From contig NZ_JAATHD010000001.1 of NCBI RefSeq assembly GCF_011947265.1, forward strand, positions 179,806 to 243,805: 64,000 nt of DNA, given 5' to 3'. Numbering within the stretch: position 1 is the stretch's first letter; each line of letters begins with the position of its first letter. The position numbers and the translations under genes are program-made. The notes below the pieces were generated by a model that had not been told where the DNA came from, did no database searches, and saw nothing but the letters and a program-made list of their open reading frames with translations. Below are positions 7,646 to 16,696 of the stretch, in pieces. The DNA comes from Paenibacillus sp. HB172176 (GTDB lineage Bacteria; Bacillota; Bacilli; Paenibacillales; Paenibacillaceae).

Positions 7646-9586
7646 ATGCAGAATTTAAAGCTATTTGACTCCGAAGCTTTATTTGAACATATATACATGA
7701 ACGCGCCGATCGGAATCGCTCTGGTCACCCTGGACCGGAAGTGGATGAATGTGAATCCGGCCATTTGCAGGATTTTCGGTTACTCCGAAGAGGAATTGAA
7801 AAGCTTGACTATAGATGAAATGCGTCATCCCGATGACCGGGACAATTCCAGCGTTCTGCTGGAAAATTTATTGGAGGGCGTCATCCCGTCATTTGAATTG
7901 GAAAATCGATATTTTAATAAGAACGGCCATGTCGTCTGGACTTCCGTTCATGTGTCGTTGGCTCGCGACGAAAATGATGGAAAGCCCTTGTATTTTATTT
8001 GCCAATTCATCGATGTAACCAAGAACAAGCTTGCCGAGCTGAGGCTGCAGGAAAGCATCGAACGTTATACATCGCTCAAAAAGTACAATCATGACGCCAT
8101 TATTTCGTTCGGTCTGGACGGCATTATTATCAATGGCAACAATATGGTGCGGCAGATGACCGGATATCTTATCGAGGAGCTGATCGGAAGCGACATGTCT
8201 GTCTTGATCGGCGAACAGAAAGCAAAAGTTTTGCTGTCGGCTTTAAACAATGATGGCGCAATTGACAAGGTTGAAAAGGATATCTCGTTCATTCGGCATA
8301 AGGATGGTCGTTTCGTTGAAGTCTTGGTTACGCTGGCACCCATTATTATCCAATCCAAGACAATGGGCTTCTACATTATCGCCAAGGATATGACGGAGCA
8401 GAAGAAGCTCATAATCGAGAAAGAAGCCGCGGAGAAAACGAATAAGGCGAAGAGCGATTTTCTCGCGATGATGAGCCATGAGATTCGTACGCCCATGAAT
8501 GGAGTAGTAGGCATGACGGACGTGCTTCTGGAGACGGAGCTCGATGCCGAGCAGATGGAATACGTGCAAATTATTAAGAAGAGCGGAGATACGCTTCTCG
8601 CCATCATTAACGATATTCTGGATTTCTCCAAAATCGAATCCGGAAAAACCGAGTTGATGGAAGAGCTGCTGAATGTGCGGATCTTGTTGTCGGAAACGCT
8701 CTATATGATTATGCCCAAAGCGCTTGAGAAGGATTTGGAAATTACGACATCCGTCTCTCCTCAGGTCCCGAACCTGGTGCACGGAGACAGTACGAAGCTA
8801 AGGCAGATTCTAATGAATTTGCTCAGCAATGCCATCAAATTTACTTCGAGCGGAGCGATTTCGATCGCCGTCGACACCATTTCGCAGGAAGAGGAGAAGA
8901 TGCGCCTTCAATTCGCCGTTCGGGATACGGGATCGGGGGTGCCGAAGGAACAAGCGAAGCATTTGTTCGAGCCCTTCTATCAAGTCGATCATTTTATGAC
9001 GAGGAAAACAGAAGGCACGGGCCTTGGACTCGCAATCTGCAAGAAGCTTGTCGAGCTTATGGACGGCCAAATCTGGCATGAAACCCCTGAGAATCAAACA
9101 GGGTCGGCTTTCTTGTTCACAGCCAGCTTTCGCGTCGAACCGACTGATTCGGACTCCTCTGGATATGAAATAGGATTCGATTCGGACAATAGCGAGGAGC
9201 ATTCGTCCCAGCCACTGCTGAAGCTCCTTATTGCCGAGGACAATGAAGTGAATCAACTCGTATTGAAGAAAATGATAGAGAAGCTGGGACATCAAGCCAC
9301 CGTGGTGAGAAACGGTATTGAGGCCGTGGAGGCGGCCAAGCGCGAGCCTTACGATATTATCTTCATGGATATCCAGATGCCCGAAATGGACGGCTTGACG
9401 GCTGCGGAATTCATTCATGAAATGTCGGATGGAGAGAATCGGCCTTATATTGTTGCCGTCACGGCTAATGCTATTAAAGGCGACAGGGAGAAATATTTGT
9501 CCGAGGGCATGGACGCCTATATCAGCAAGCCGATCAGCTTGAACGAGGTAGCAGAGATCTTGGAGAAATTCGAAAAGACAAGCTGA
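7646..9586 (+). CDS. PAS-PAS hybrid sensor histidine kinase / response regulator
   Basis: A 646-residue cytoplasmic protein with no membrane segment. Two PAS domains lie at about residues 12-130 and 137-255. The HisKA domain has the phosphoacceptor H278 in SHEIRTPMN. The HATPase domain (~380-500) carries DTGSGVP and GTGLGLAI. A C-terminal receiver (~525-645) has phospho-acceptor D575 in FMDIQMPEMDG. It should sense a soluble or redox-type cue through PAS and pass phosphate to its receiver, then to a phosphotransfer protein not found in the window. AAGGAGG precedes the ATG by ~10 bases. It ends eight bases from the convergent kinase gene with no terminator visible between them. Confidence 0.93.
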   Translation: MQNLKLFDSEALFEHIYMNAPIGIALVTLDRKWMNVNPAICRIFGYSEEELKSLTIDEMRHPDDRDNSSVLLENLLEGVIPSFELENRYFNKNGHVVWTSVHVSLARDENDGKPLYFICQFIDVTKNKLAELRLQESIERYTSLKKYNHDAIISFGLDGIIINGNNMVRQMTGYLIEELIGSDMSVLIGEQKAKVLLSALNNDGAIDKVEKDISFIRHKDGRFVEVLVTLAPIIIQSKTMGFYIIAKDMTEQKKLIIEKEAAEKTNKAKSDFLAMMSHEIRTPMNGVVGMTDVLLETELDAEQMEYVQIIKKSGDTLLAIINDILDFSKIESGKTELMEELLNVRILLSETLYMIMPKALEKDLEITTSVSPQVPNLVHGDSTKLRQILMNLLSNAIKFTSSGAISIAVDTISQEEEKMRLQFAVRDTGSGVPKEQAKHLFEPFYQVDHFMTRKTEGTGLGLAICKKLVELMDGQIWHETPENQTGSAFLFTASFRVEPTDSDSSGYEIGFDSDNSEEHSSQPLLKLLIAEDNEVNQLVLKKMIEKLGHQATVVRNGIEAVEAAKREPYDIIFMDIQMPEMDGLTAAEFIHEMSDGENRPYIVAVTANAIKGDREKYLSEGMDAYISKPISLNEVAEILEKFEKTS

Positions 9587-9594
9587 ACGACTGA

Positions 9595-11052
9595 TCAGGC
9601 AGGATGATCAGCAAGAAATTTCGGAATTACGATTGTAAACTTCGTTTGAACGCCAGGCCTGCTCTCCAGCCGTACGCTTCCCTTATGAATAGCGGCCACC
9701 TCCTTCACGATGGATAATCCGATGCCGAGCCCCTCCCCTTCTCTTGCGTCGGATCCCCGGATAAAGCGCTCGAAGACGACCTCTTGCTTCTCGACAGGAA
9801 TGCCGGGACCGTGATCCGTAACGCTAATCTCAATTACCGCACCTCCCTCCGCCGCACTGAGCATGCGCAAGGCAAGTCCAAGGTATCCGCCAGCACGGCC
9901 GTATTGAATCGCATTCTCTATCAGATTGCGGACAGCTCGTTCAATCAGAGGGGGGTCGATCAGGGCCGTAATGGATGTATCGGGAATTTCAATATCAAAG
10001 GACATGCAATGATTTTCCAGTATCGAAATGTAATCCGCCGCCAATTTTCGGAGCTGCTCGGACAGGTTGGTCTCTTGCATACGGATAGGAGCAGGATGCA
10101 TGTCCAAGCGGGATATCTCCAGGAGCTTTTGCAGCAGGTCATTCATATAGCGGGAGCGGCGCAATACAATTTCGGTATACATCCGCATTTCTTTTTCATT
10201 CTGATATAATCCGTCGTGAAGCGTCTCCGCATACCCTTGAATCATGGTAAGGGGCGTTCTCAGATCATGGGAAAGATTCGCAATCAGCGTCTGCCGCTTG
10301 CGCTCATTGTCTTGAATTTGCGCCACTTGATTCAGAATGCGCTCAGACATGTGATTAAGATGGCGATTCAACTGCATGATTTCATCGTTACCGCGATCCT
10401 CAAGCACGATTCGGGTACTTCGCGCGTCGAATTCCTGCACAGCTATGTTCATCGCCTTCAGCCTGCGATTAATGCGGGTGAAAAAGATCAGCGAGAAAAA
10501 AATCGGCGTAATAAAAAAGATGCCGAGCGGAATTAACAAGGTAAAGAGCAGCCAGGAATTTCGTACGTAGATAAAAAGTTGAGTTCCCCGCATTTCCGTG
10601 CTCGGCACAGATAGAATCAGATACTGGGAATCGTTGTCGAGCGCCCATTGATACACTAAAGTCACCTCTTCGTTATCAAAGCCCCAGAGCTTTTCAGGCA
10701 TGCCCGAAAATCTTCTCATCATCTCGTCAAACGAATAGGCTTTCTTTCGATGATCGGTTGCATAAAGCAACGCGCCGTCCTTGGAAAACCACTCGAATCT
10801 CATTTTCGGATGTTCATTCCGAGTGAGGTTCATAAGCGTTTCGACTCGCGTTTTCGCCTGTTCGGGACCGCCGGCTTCCTCTGCCTGTTGGCCCGCTTCT
10901 TCTGCCAATTGAGACCCTATTTGATTCAGCATTTCATGGGTATAACCGCGCGCGTTCATTGAACCCATGATTGCCAGACTGGCAACAAACAAGACAAGTC
11001 CGGTAAAGCTGGCCGTAAAGACCATGAGCCATAATTTTGTCCTGAGATTCAT
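9595..11052 (-). CDS. Membrane sensor histidine kinase of RCC1/SLH cassette 1
   Basis: A 485-residue kinase. One membrane helix is at ~10-30 and a second at ~166-190, enclosing an extracytoplasmic sensor of ~135 residues. A HAMP-like linker follows, then HisKA with H262 (NLSHDLRTPL) and a HATPase with DHGPGIP and GLGIGLSIV. The start overlaps the stop of the response-regulator gene (ATGA), so the pair is co-translated. The sensor contains FEWFSKDGALLYATDHR, closely matched by FDWLDADGEVLYATNGR in the kinase at 46699-48102: the two are paralogues even in the sensing domain, which normally diverges fastest. The divergent neighbour is a giant SLH protein, suggesting the pair controls cell-surface composition. 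Confidence 0.92.
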   Translation of the reverse strand: MNLRTKLWLMVFTASFTGLVLFVASLAIMGSMNARGYTHEMLNQIGSQLAEEAGQQAEEAGGPEQAKTRVETLMNLTRNEHPKMRFEWFSKDGALLYATDHRKKAYSFDEMMRRFSGMPEKLWGFDNEEVTLVYQWALDNDSQYLILSVPSTEMRGTQLFIYVRNSWLLFTLLIPLGIFFITPIFFSLIFFTRINRRLKAMNIAVQEFDARSTRIVLEDRGNDEIMQLNRHLNHMSERILNQVAQIQDNERKRQTLIANLSHDLRTPLTMIQGYAETLHDGLYQNEKEMRMYTEIVLRRSRYMNDLLQKLLEISRLDMHPAPIRMQETNLSEQLRKLAADYISILENHCMSFDIEIPDTSITALIDPPLIERAVRNLIENAIQYGRAGGYLGLALRMLSAAEGGAVIEISVTDHGPGIPVEKQEVVFERFIRGSDAREGEGLGIGLSIVKEVAAIHKGSVRLESRPGVQTKFTIVIPKFLADHPA

Positions 11053-11738
11053 GCTGTCTCCTCCACAAATCGGTAGCCAACGCCGCGTATCGTTTCAATA
11101 TAACGGGGGTTGGCGGGGTCCTCCTCTATTTTTTTGCGCAGGAAATTGATATACACATTGACGGAATTGGCATCGAATTGATTCAGCTTCCAGACATACT
11201 TGAACAGCTCTTGCTTGGTAAATATGCGACCAGGCTCGCGCATGAACAGCTCCAGCATAGTGCCTTCTATTGGCGAGAGGGAAATCGCTCCGGTTGATTT
11301 CTCGAGCTGCTGGGCGGCTCGATCGTAGATGAGCCCGCCGCAGCAAATTCTGTTCCCGTGCATAGCGGGCTTGTAACGGCGCAGCAAGGCTTTGATTCGA
11401 GCGGTCAGTTCTCCCGGACTGAACGGTTTGGTGACATAATCGTCTGCGCCCAGGCCGAGCGTTTCGATTTTATCTTCCTCCAGGTGTCTGGCGCTAAGGA
11501 TAATGACGGGCGTATCCAACTGGCGGGACTGCAAATGGCGCAACACCTCCCAGCCATTCCCGTTCTCCATCATCAAGTCCAGCACGATCAGATCGATCGT
11601 GTAATGCTCCAGGATGGCAACGGCTTCTCGCCCGGAATAGGCTTCAGAAGTATACATCTCCGCATTACGCAGATGCAGCTTGACCAGCCCTGCAATTTCT
11701 GGCTCGTTATCGACAATCAATACGTGTGGTTTGTTCAT
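11049..11738 (-). CDS. OmpR/PhoB-family response regulator of RCC1/SLH cassette 1
   Basis: A 229-residue regulator starting at ATG 11738 (MNKPHVLIVDNE); GAGAG precedes it, and a longer frame to 11792 has no clear ribosome binding site. The receiver has phospho-acceptor D54 (VLDLMMENG), and a conserved K in VTKPFSPGEL. The C-terminal winged helix ends with VNVYINFLRKKIEEDP and IRGVGYRFVEE. It is co-transcribed with the kinase through a 4-base overlap. Upstream, in the shared divergent region, lie 11-bp-spaced CCTTTAA repeats, the spacing this family binds, so it probably regulates the divergent RCC1/SLH gene and perhaps itself. Confidence 0.93.
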   Translation of the reverse strand: MNKPHVLIVDNEPEIAGLVKLHLRNAEMYTSEAYSGREAVAILEHYTIDLIVLDLMMENGNGWEVLRHLQSRQLDTPVIILSARHLEEDKIETLGLGADDYVTKPFSPGELTARIKALLRRYKPAMHGNRICCGGLIYDRAAQQLEKSTGAISLSPIEGTMLELFMREPGRIFTKQELFKYVWKLNQFDANSVNVYINFLRKKIEEDPANPRYIETIRGVGYRFVEETA

Positions 11739-11817
11739 ATTCACGGCACTCTCTCTTCTGGTGATGTTTGTTTCCTTATTCCATGCGGCCAAGTGTTTTT
11801 CCTTCCTTGCATCAAAT

Positions 11818-11836
11818 CCTTTAATAATCCTTTAAG
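11818..11836. promoter_or_regulatory. 11-bp-spaced direct repeat, predicted response-regulator site
   Basis: CCTTTAA occurs at 11818-11824 and again at 11829-11835, one helical turn apart, ~92-109 bp upstream of the RCC1/SLH start codon. The equivalent position at the paralogous cassette has TTTTAAG twice with the same 11-bp step. Confidence 0.6.
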
Positions 11837-11844
11837 ACAATAGC

Positions 11845-11862
11845 CCTATCACCGGTGATAGG
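11845..11862. promoter_or_regulatory. Perfect 18-bp palindrome, predicted operator
   Basis: CCTATCACCGGTGATAGG is perfectly self-complementary and lies nine bases beyond the direct repeat, 65 bp before the RCC1/SLH start codon. It may be bound by a dimeric repressor; no matching regulator can be named. No loop or T-run supports a terminator reading. Confidence 0.6.
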
Positions 11863-11926
11863 ATGAAAAATGGAATAGAATGTCGATGAATAGGATCAGT
11901 TGGCAAAGGAAAGGGATGTTCTGAAT

Positions 11927-14900
11927 ATGTTCAAAAATAGACTGTATTCAAAAAAATGCTCGCAGCTGATGACGGTTGCTCTGGCGCTCCTTCTACTCTG
12001 GACATGCGCGGTCCCTGCTGTCGCATTGGCGGCAGAGCGGTCCTCGGGCAGCAGCGGGAGCGTGGGATCGTTCCAGATGATCGCTGCCGGACGCAACCAT
12101 TCTCTGGCGTTGAAATCGGATGGCAGCGTAGTGGCTTGGGGTTCTAACAATAAGAACCAATTGGATGTTCCTGAAGCTGCCCAAAGCGGCGTGGTGTCCA
12201 TAGCTGCTGGATCTTATCATTCCTTGGCGCTGAAAGCGGACGGCAGCGTAGTGGCATGGGGAAATAATGATTACGGTCAAACGACGTTGCCGGCAGCTGC
12301 TCAAAGCGGAGTGGTGGCGATTGCTGCGGGAAAAAATCATTCTCTTGCCTTGAAAGCGGACGGCAGCGTCGTCGCATGGGGTCTTAATACGAACGGTCAA
12401 TCAACCGTTCCGGCAGAGGCCCAAAGCGACGTGACGGCTATCGCTGGCGGATATCTTCATTCGCTTGCCTTGAAAGCGGATGGAGGCGTAGTGGCATGGG
12501 GGTCGAATAGCAAGGATCAAACGACAGTGCCGACAGCCGCCCAAAGCAGAGTTGTGGCCATAGCTGCGGGAGATACGCATTCGCTCGCCCTGAAAGTGGA
12601 TGGCAGCGTCGTCGCATGGGGATCCAATACGAACGGTGAAGGGAATGTTCCGGTTGAGGCGCAAAGCGGTGTCGTGTCCATTGCCGCAACCGATTATAAT
12701 TCTCTTGCCTTGAAGGCGGACGGAGGCGTCATCGCATGGGGAGCGAATAGTCAAGGTCAAAGGGATGTGCCCCAGGAGGCGCAAAGCGGCGTGGTGTCCA
12801 TTGCTGCGGGGAGTTCTCATGCCTTGGCGCTGAAAGCGGACGGGAGCGTCATTTCGTGGGGGTTGTACGATCAATCGACCGTGCCGGCAGAGCTGAATTC
12901 GCCCACCAAAGCGATTGCCGTTGCTGCGGGATATAGTCATTCGCTGGCGCTGAAAGCGGACGGAGGCGTAGTCGCATGGGGCAGGAACAATTACAATCAA
13001 ATCAATGTGCCGGAAGCAGCCCAAAGCGGCGTGGTGTCCATTTCAACAGGATGGCATCATTCGCTGGCGCTGAAAGCGGACGGCAGTGTCGTCGCATGGG
13101 GGAAGAATGATAAAGGTCAAACGAATGTCCCCGTTGAAGCGCAGAGCGGCATCGTAGCCATAGCGGCTGGAGCCAACCACTCCATGGCGCTGAAATCGGA
13201 TGGCAGCGTCGTAGCTTGGGGATACAATTATTGGGGACAATCGGACGTCCCACTCGATGCGCAGAGCGGCATCGTAGCCATAGCGGCAGGATACGGCCAT
13301 TCCTTGGCATTGAAGTCGGATGGCAGCGTCGTAGCTTGGGGAAATAATGCTGACGGTGAAGCGACCGTCCCAACCGCAGCGCAAAGCGGTGTTGTGGCGA
13401 TTGCGGCTGGAGGCTATCATTCCCTGGCGTTAAAGGCAGACGGCAGCGTCGTGGCATGGGGATATAATTTAGATGGTCAGGTCTCCGTACCAACCGCAGC
13501 GCAAAATGGGATCGTGGCGATTGAAGGGGGAACACATTTCTCTATGGCATTGAAAATGGACGGCACAGTCGTTTCTTGGGGGAGAAGCAGTGAAGGTCAA
13601 AGGAGTATCCCCGCCAATGCGCAGAGCGGCGTCGTATCTCTTGCAGGAGGGGAGCTCCATTCGGAAGCGTTGAAGGCGGACGGCAGCATCGTCGCATGGG
13701 GAAATAATAAATACGGTCAATCGACCGTACCGGGGAGCACGGATCTGATCACTCTTGCGATCGATGCCGGCGATCTGAGCCCTTCCTTTGAATCTTCCGT
13801 TACGGCTTATACCTATGAGCTTGTGGGTTCGACTGCTGCGAGCCTCGATATAACGGCGACGTTGACCGATGGGGATAACGCCGTATTGCTGGTAAATGCC
13901 GAGGAGCAGCCAAGCGGCGCGCCTGTTGCCGTTGGATTAACCGGAGACATGACGGAGATCTTGATCAGGGTAGAGCCGTATTTCTTGCCGGGCAAGACGT
14001 ATACAATCAATGTGTCGCAGCGTTATAACGTCACGTATGACGGTAATGGCAGCGATGGCGGCAGCGCGCCGGCAGACGGGCAAGCGTATAGCCCGGATGA
14101 CAGTGTGGAGGTGTTAGGCAATACGGGCAGCCTGAGGAAGACCGGCTATACGTTCGCGGGCTGGAACACGGCAGTGGACGGCAGCGGCACAAGCTGCACG
14201 CCGGGCGAAGCCGTCACGATAGGCATGGACAATGTGACGTTATATGCGCAGTGGCTGGACAACATCAATCCAGAGGTTACCGTGCAGATGAAAGACGAGG
14301 ATGAATCGCCGTACGCGAACGATACGTGGACGAATCGAAGCGTGACAGTCCATGCAAGTGCAACGGATGATGGCAGCGGGCTGGCAACGTTCCAGTACTC
14401 GGAAGACGGGGGGAATTCCTGGCTGCCGGTTACCGGAGCGTTGACCTATAGCGAGGAAGGCGTTCATACCTTGACTTTTAGAGCAATCGATGAGAAAGGG
14501 AATGAAGAGCAAGAATCCAGAATCGTGAAAATCAATCAAAATGGGCTGGTTGTCACAATTAACGCAAGCAAACAGGATGGAGCTCCGTACGTTTCCGGAG
14601 ACTGGACGAACCAGCCCGTGAGGGCGGAGATATCTGCCTCCCATCTCCAAGAGCTTACGGTCACCTCTGTAACCTACTCGTTGGACGACGGTGCGCATTG
14701 GTTCACTTACACGGAACCGCTTGCCGTTTCGGCAGCGGGAACGCAGTTCGTCAAGGTCAAGGCCGCAGATGAAGCGGGCAATGAATTGGAGGATGCTCTG
14801 ACGGTTAAGATCGATCGAACCAGCCCGAGCATCGACTTTGACACGAACGGCAATGAAACGTGGAGCGCAGGCGGCACGACTGTCGTAACGGCGAACGATG

Positions 14901-16696
14901 CGGAGAGCGGCTTGTCGACAGCTTCTCTTGCTTACGCATGGTCGCAAAGCGACACGACGCCGGCAGAAGGCTGGTCACCGTTCACGAGCGGTGATAATCT
15001 GGCAAAAAGCGGAGTGGACGGGGACTGGTACTTGCACGTTCGGGCGCAGGATACGGTCGGCAATGCGGCGGGCGCTGTATCCCAGCGGTATAGACTGGAT
15101 ACGTCTGCGGCGGAATTGAACGGACTTGCGCTTTCGGCGGGAATGCTGAATAGCGAGTTCAACGCCTCCACTATGGCTTATAGGGTAAACGTTGCGAACA
15201 GTGTAAAGAGCATCGCTATAACGCCGGCTGCCCAGGACAAAACGGATCTCATCACCGTAAGCGTCAACGGAGGAACGCCGTTATCAGTGACCACCGGCAT
15301 GGCGAGCGAAGCGCTTGCGTTGCATACAGGAGAGAATCTGATCGAGATTGGGGTAACAGCGTTGAACGGGGCAAGGAAGACCTATACCGTCTATGTGCAG
15401 CGTGCTCCTGGCTACTCACCTGAGCCGCAGAGACATGCGAGCTTGTTAATCGGTTCGATGGTCATGAGTAGCGTGGCGGTTGAGAAAGCAGCCCGACCGG
15501 ACGGTACTGTCATGGAGCAAGTCATGCTCGATCAAGCGACGCTGGATGGCGCGCTGACGCGATTGGCAGAGGCAGGGCAATCGATTCTTACGATTCAAGT
15601 GGACGATTCCGAGCGCGTCGTGCGAGTGCAGCTTCCCGCAGCTTCGATTGCTGCGGCTGCTGAATTGATGCCGAATGCGATTATCGAGGCGCAACTGAAC
15701 GGGGCCAGCTATCAGCTCGTCATTAGCGTGCTTGATCTTGCGGGCTTGGCGGAGGAGCTCGGCGTCGACCTGCAAGACCTGAAGGTGAACATCATCCTGG
15801 AGCGTGCGGACGAAGCGGTTGAGACACAGGTTCTGCAGCTCGCGGTAAGCAAAGGGTTTGATCTGGCTAGTGCGGTCATCGATTTCAAAGTGACGGTAGA
15901 AGCGAACGGTCAAACGGTGGAGATTCGTGATTTCGGTGGAACCTATATGGCGAGGGCAATTGTAACGGGGGAAGACGCCGTGAATCGTAACCTGACAGGC
16001 GTTTTATATGATCAGGGGGACATGAGGTTCACGTTTGTGCCTTCGCAAGCGGGCAGCCGTCCGGATGGTACGCCGGAGACTGTGATTAAGGTGCCGCATA
16101 ACAGCATGTACGCTGTCCTGGCATCAGCGGGCAAGACATTCGACGATCTGGAAGGGCATTGGGCACAGGGGAATGTGGAGCTGTTGGCGTCGAAGCTGAT
16201 CGTCAATGGCGTCACAGACACCCTCTTCATGCCGGACGCGGACATTACGCGCGCCGAGTTTACAGCGCTGCTCGTTCGCGCGCTGGGGCTATCGTTGAAC
16301 GCTGACGATCAAGCTTCCGGCTTCCCAGATGTGGCGGCGGATGCGTGGTACAGGCCTGTCATACAGGCAGCGGTGAATGCGGGACTGGCGAGCGGTATGA
16401 CGCAGGAGCGATTTGCGCCGGATGAGCCAATGACTCGCGAGCAAATGGCTGTGATGCTTGCGTCGGCGATGGTTTTCGCAGGGGACCGGGATGAAGGAAG
16501 TTTGCAATCGTTAACGAAGCTCTCCGATCGATGGACCATTTCTAGTTGGGCGACAGCTTCGGTTGCCAAGGTCGTGGCTGCAGGTATTATTGAGGGAATG
16601 CCTGGCAGTATGTTTATGCCTTTCGAACACGCGACCCGCGCTCAAGCGACGGCTATGCTGGCACGCTTTCTTCGAGAAGTTGGATTTATCGACTAG
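11927..16696 (+). CDS. Giant secreted RCC1 double-propeller / Ig-like / SLH surface protein (cassette 1)
   Basis: A 1589-residue exported protein. I prefer ATG 11927 (AAAGGGA upstream; MFKNRLYSKK then a hydrophobic stretch ending AVALA) over TTG 11900. Order: signal peptide 1-35; fourteen 40-residue RCC1-like repeats (~46-605); cadherin-like sandwich (~606-700); InlB/Flg_new-type repeat (YDGNG...GYTFAGWNT, ~699-776); Ig-like/OmpL47-type repeats (~780-1060); a second cadherin-like domain (~1063-1160); a domain shared with the 49033 protein (VDDSERVVRVQLPAAS, FGGTYMARA, VPHNSMYAVL); three SLH domains (~1404-1589). SLH motifs are ITRAE, MTREQ and ATRAQ, so only the first is canonical. It is probably wall-anchored with propellers outward. 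Divergent two-component genes and upstream operators suggest regulated expression. Ligand unknown. Confidence 0.92.
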   Translation: MFKNRLYSKKCSQLMTVALALLLLWTCAVPAVALAAERSSGSSGSVGSFQMIAAGRNHSLALKSDGSVVAWGSNNKNQLDVPEAAQSGVVSIAAGSYHSLALKADGSVVAWGNNDYGQTTLPAAAQSGVVAIAAGKNHSLALKADGSVVAWGLNTNGQSTVPAEAQSDVTAIAGGYLHSLALKADGGVVAWGSNSKDQTTVPTAAQSRVVAIAAGDTHSLALKVDGSVVAWGSNTNGEGNVPVEAQSGVVSIAATDYNSLALKADGGVIAWGANSQGQRDVPQEAQSGVVSIAAGSSHALALKADGSVISWGLYDQSTVPAELNSPTKAIAVAAGYSHSLALKADGGVVAWGRNNYNQINVPEAAQSGVVSISTGWHHSLALKADGSVVAWGKNDKGQTNVPVEAQSGIVAIAAGANHSMALKSDGSVVAWGYNYWGQSDVPLDAQSGIVAIAAGYGHSLALKSDGSVVAWGNNADGEATVPTAAQSGVVAIAAGGYHSLALKADGSVVAWGYNLDGQVSVPTAAQNGIVAIEGGTHFSMALKMDGTVVSWGRSSEGQRSIPANAQSGVVSLAGGELHSEALKADGSIVAWGNNKYGQSTVPGSTDLITLAIDAGDLSPSFESSVTAYTYELVGSTAASLDITATLTDGDNAVLLVNAEEQPSGAPVAVGLTGDMTEILIRVEPYFLPGKTYTINVSQRYNVTYDGNGSDGGSAPADGQAYSPDDSVEVLGNTGSLRKTGYTFAGWNTAVDGSGTSCTPGEAVTIGMDNVTLYAQWLDNINPEVTVQMKDEDESPYANDTWTNRSVTVHASATDDGSGLATFQYSEDGGNSWLPVTGALTYSEEGVHTLTFRAIDEKGNEEQESRIVKINQNGLVVTINASKQDGAPYVSGDWTNQPVRAEISASHLQELTVTSVTYSLDDGAHWFTYTEPLAVSAAGTQFVKVKAADEAGNELEDALTVKIDRTSPSIDFDTNGNETWSAGGTTVVTANDAESGLSTASLAYAWSQSDTTPAEGWSPFTSGDNLAKSGVDGDWYLHVRAQDTVGNAAGAVSQRYRLDTSAAELNGLALSAGMLNSEFNASTMAYRVNVANSVKSIAITPAAQDKTDLITVSVNGGTPLSVTTGMASEALALHTGENLIEIGVTALNGARKTYTVYVQRAPGYSPEPQRHASLLIGSMVMSSVAVEKAARPDGTVMEQVMLDQATLDGALTRLAEAGQSILTIQVDDSERVVRVQLPAASIAAAAELMPNAIIEAQLNGASYQLVISVLDLAGLAEELGVDLQDLKVNIILERADEAVETQVLQLAVSKGFDLASAVIDFKVTVEANGQTVEIRDFGGTYMARAIVTGEDAVNRNLTGVLYDQGDMRFTFVPSQAGSRPDGTPETVIKVPHNSMYAVLASAGKTFDDLEGHWAQGNVELLASKLIVNGVTDTLFMPDADITRAEFTALLVRALGLSLNADDQASGFPDVAADAWYRPVIQAAVNAGLASGMTQERFAPDEPMTREQMAVMLASAMVFAGDRDEGSLQSLTKLSDRWTISSWATASVAKVVAAGIIEGMPGSMFMPFEHATRAQATAMLARFLREVGFID
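12061..13740 (+). repeat. Fourteen in-frame 120-bp RCC1-like coding repeats
   Basis: The unit encodes about xGSVVAWGxNxxGQxxVP followed by xxAQSGVVAIAAGxxHSLALKxD, 40 residues, and recurs every 120 bp without drift. Repeat 7 is irregular: a shortened WGLYDQSTVP loop is compensated by the insert ELNSPTKAIAV. This splits the array into two sets of seven, matching two seven-bladed propellers. High DNA identity between units suggests recent amplification or gene conversion. Confidence 0.9.

Noticed and set aside
11845..11862. Terminator between divergent genes
   Set aside because: The palindrome has no loop and no T-run, and it is upstream of both divergent genes.
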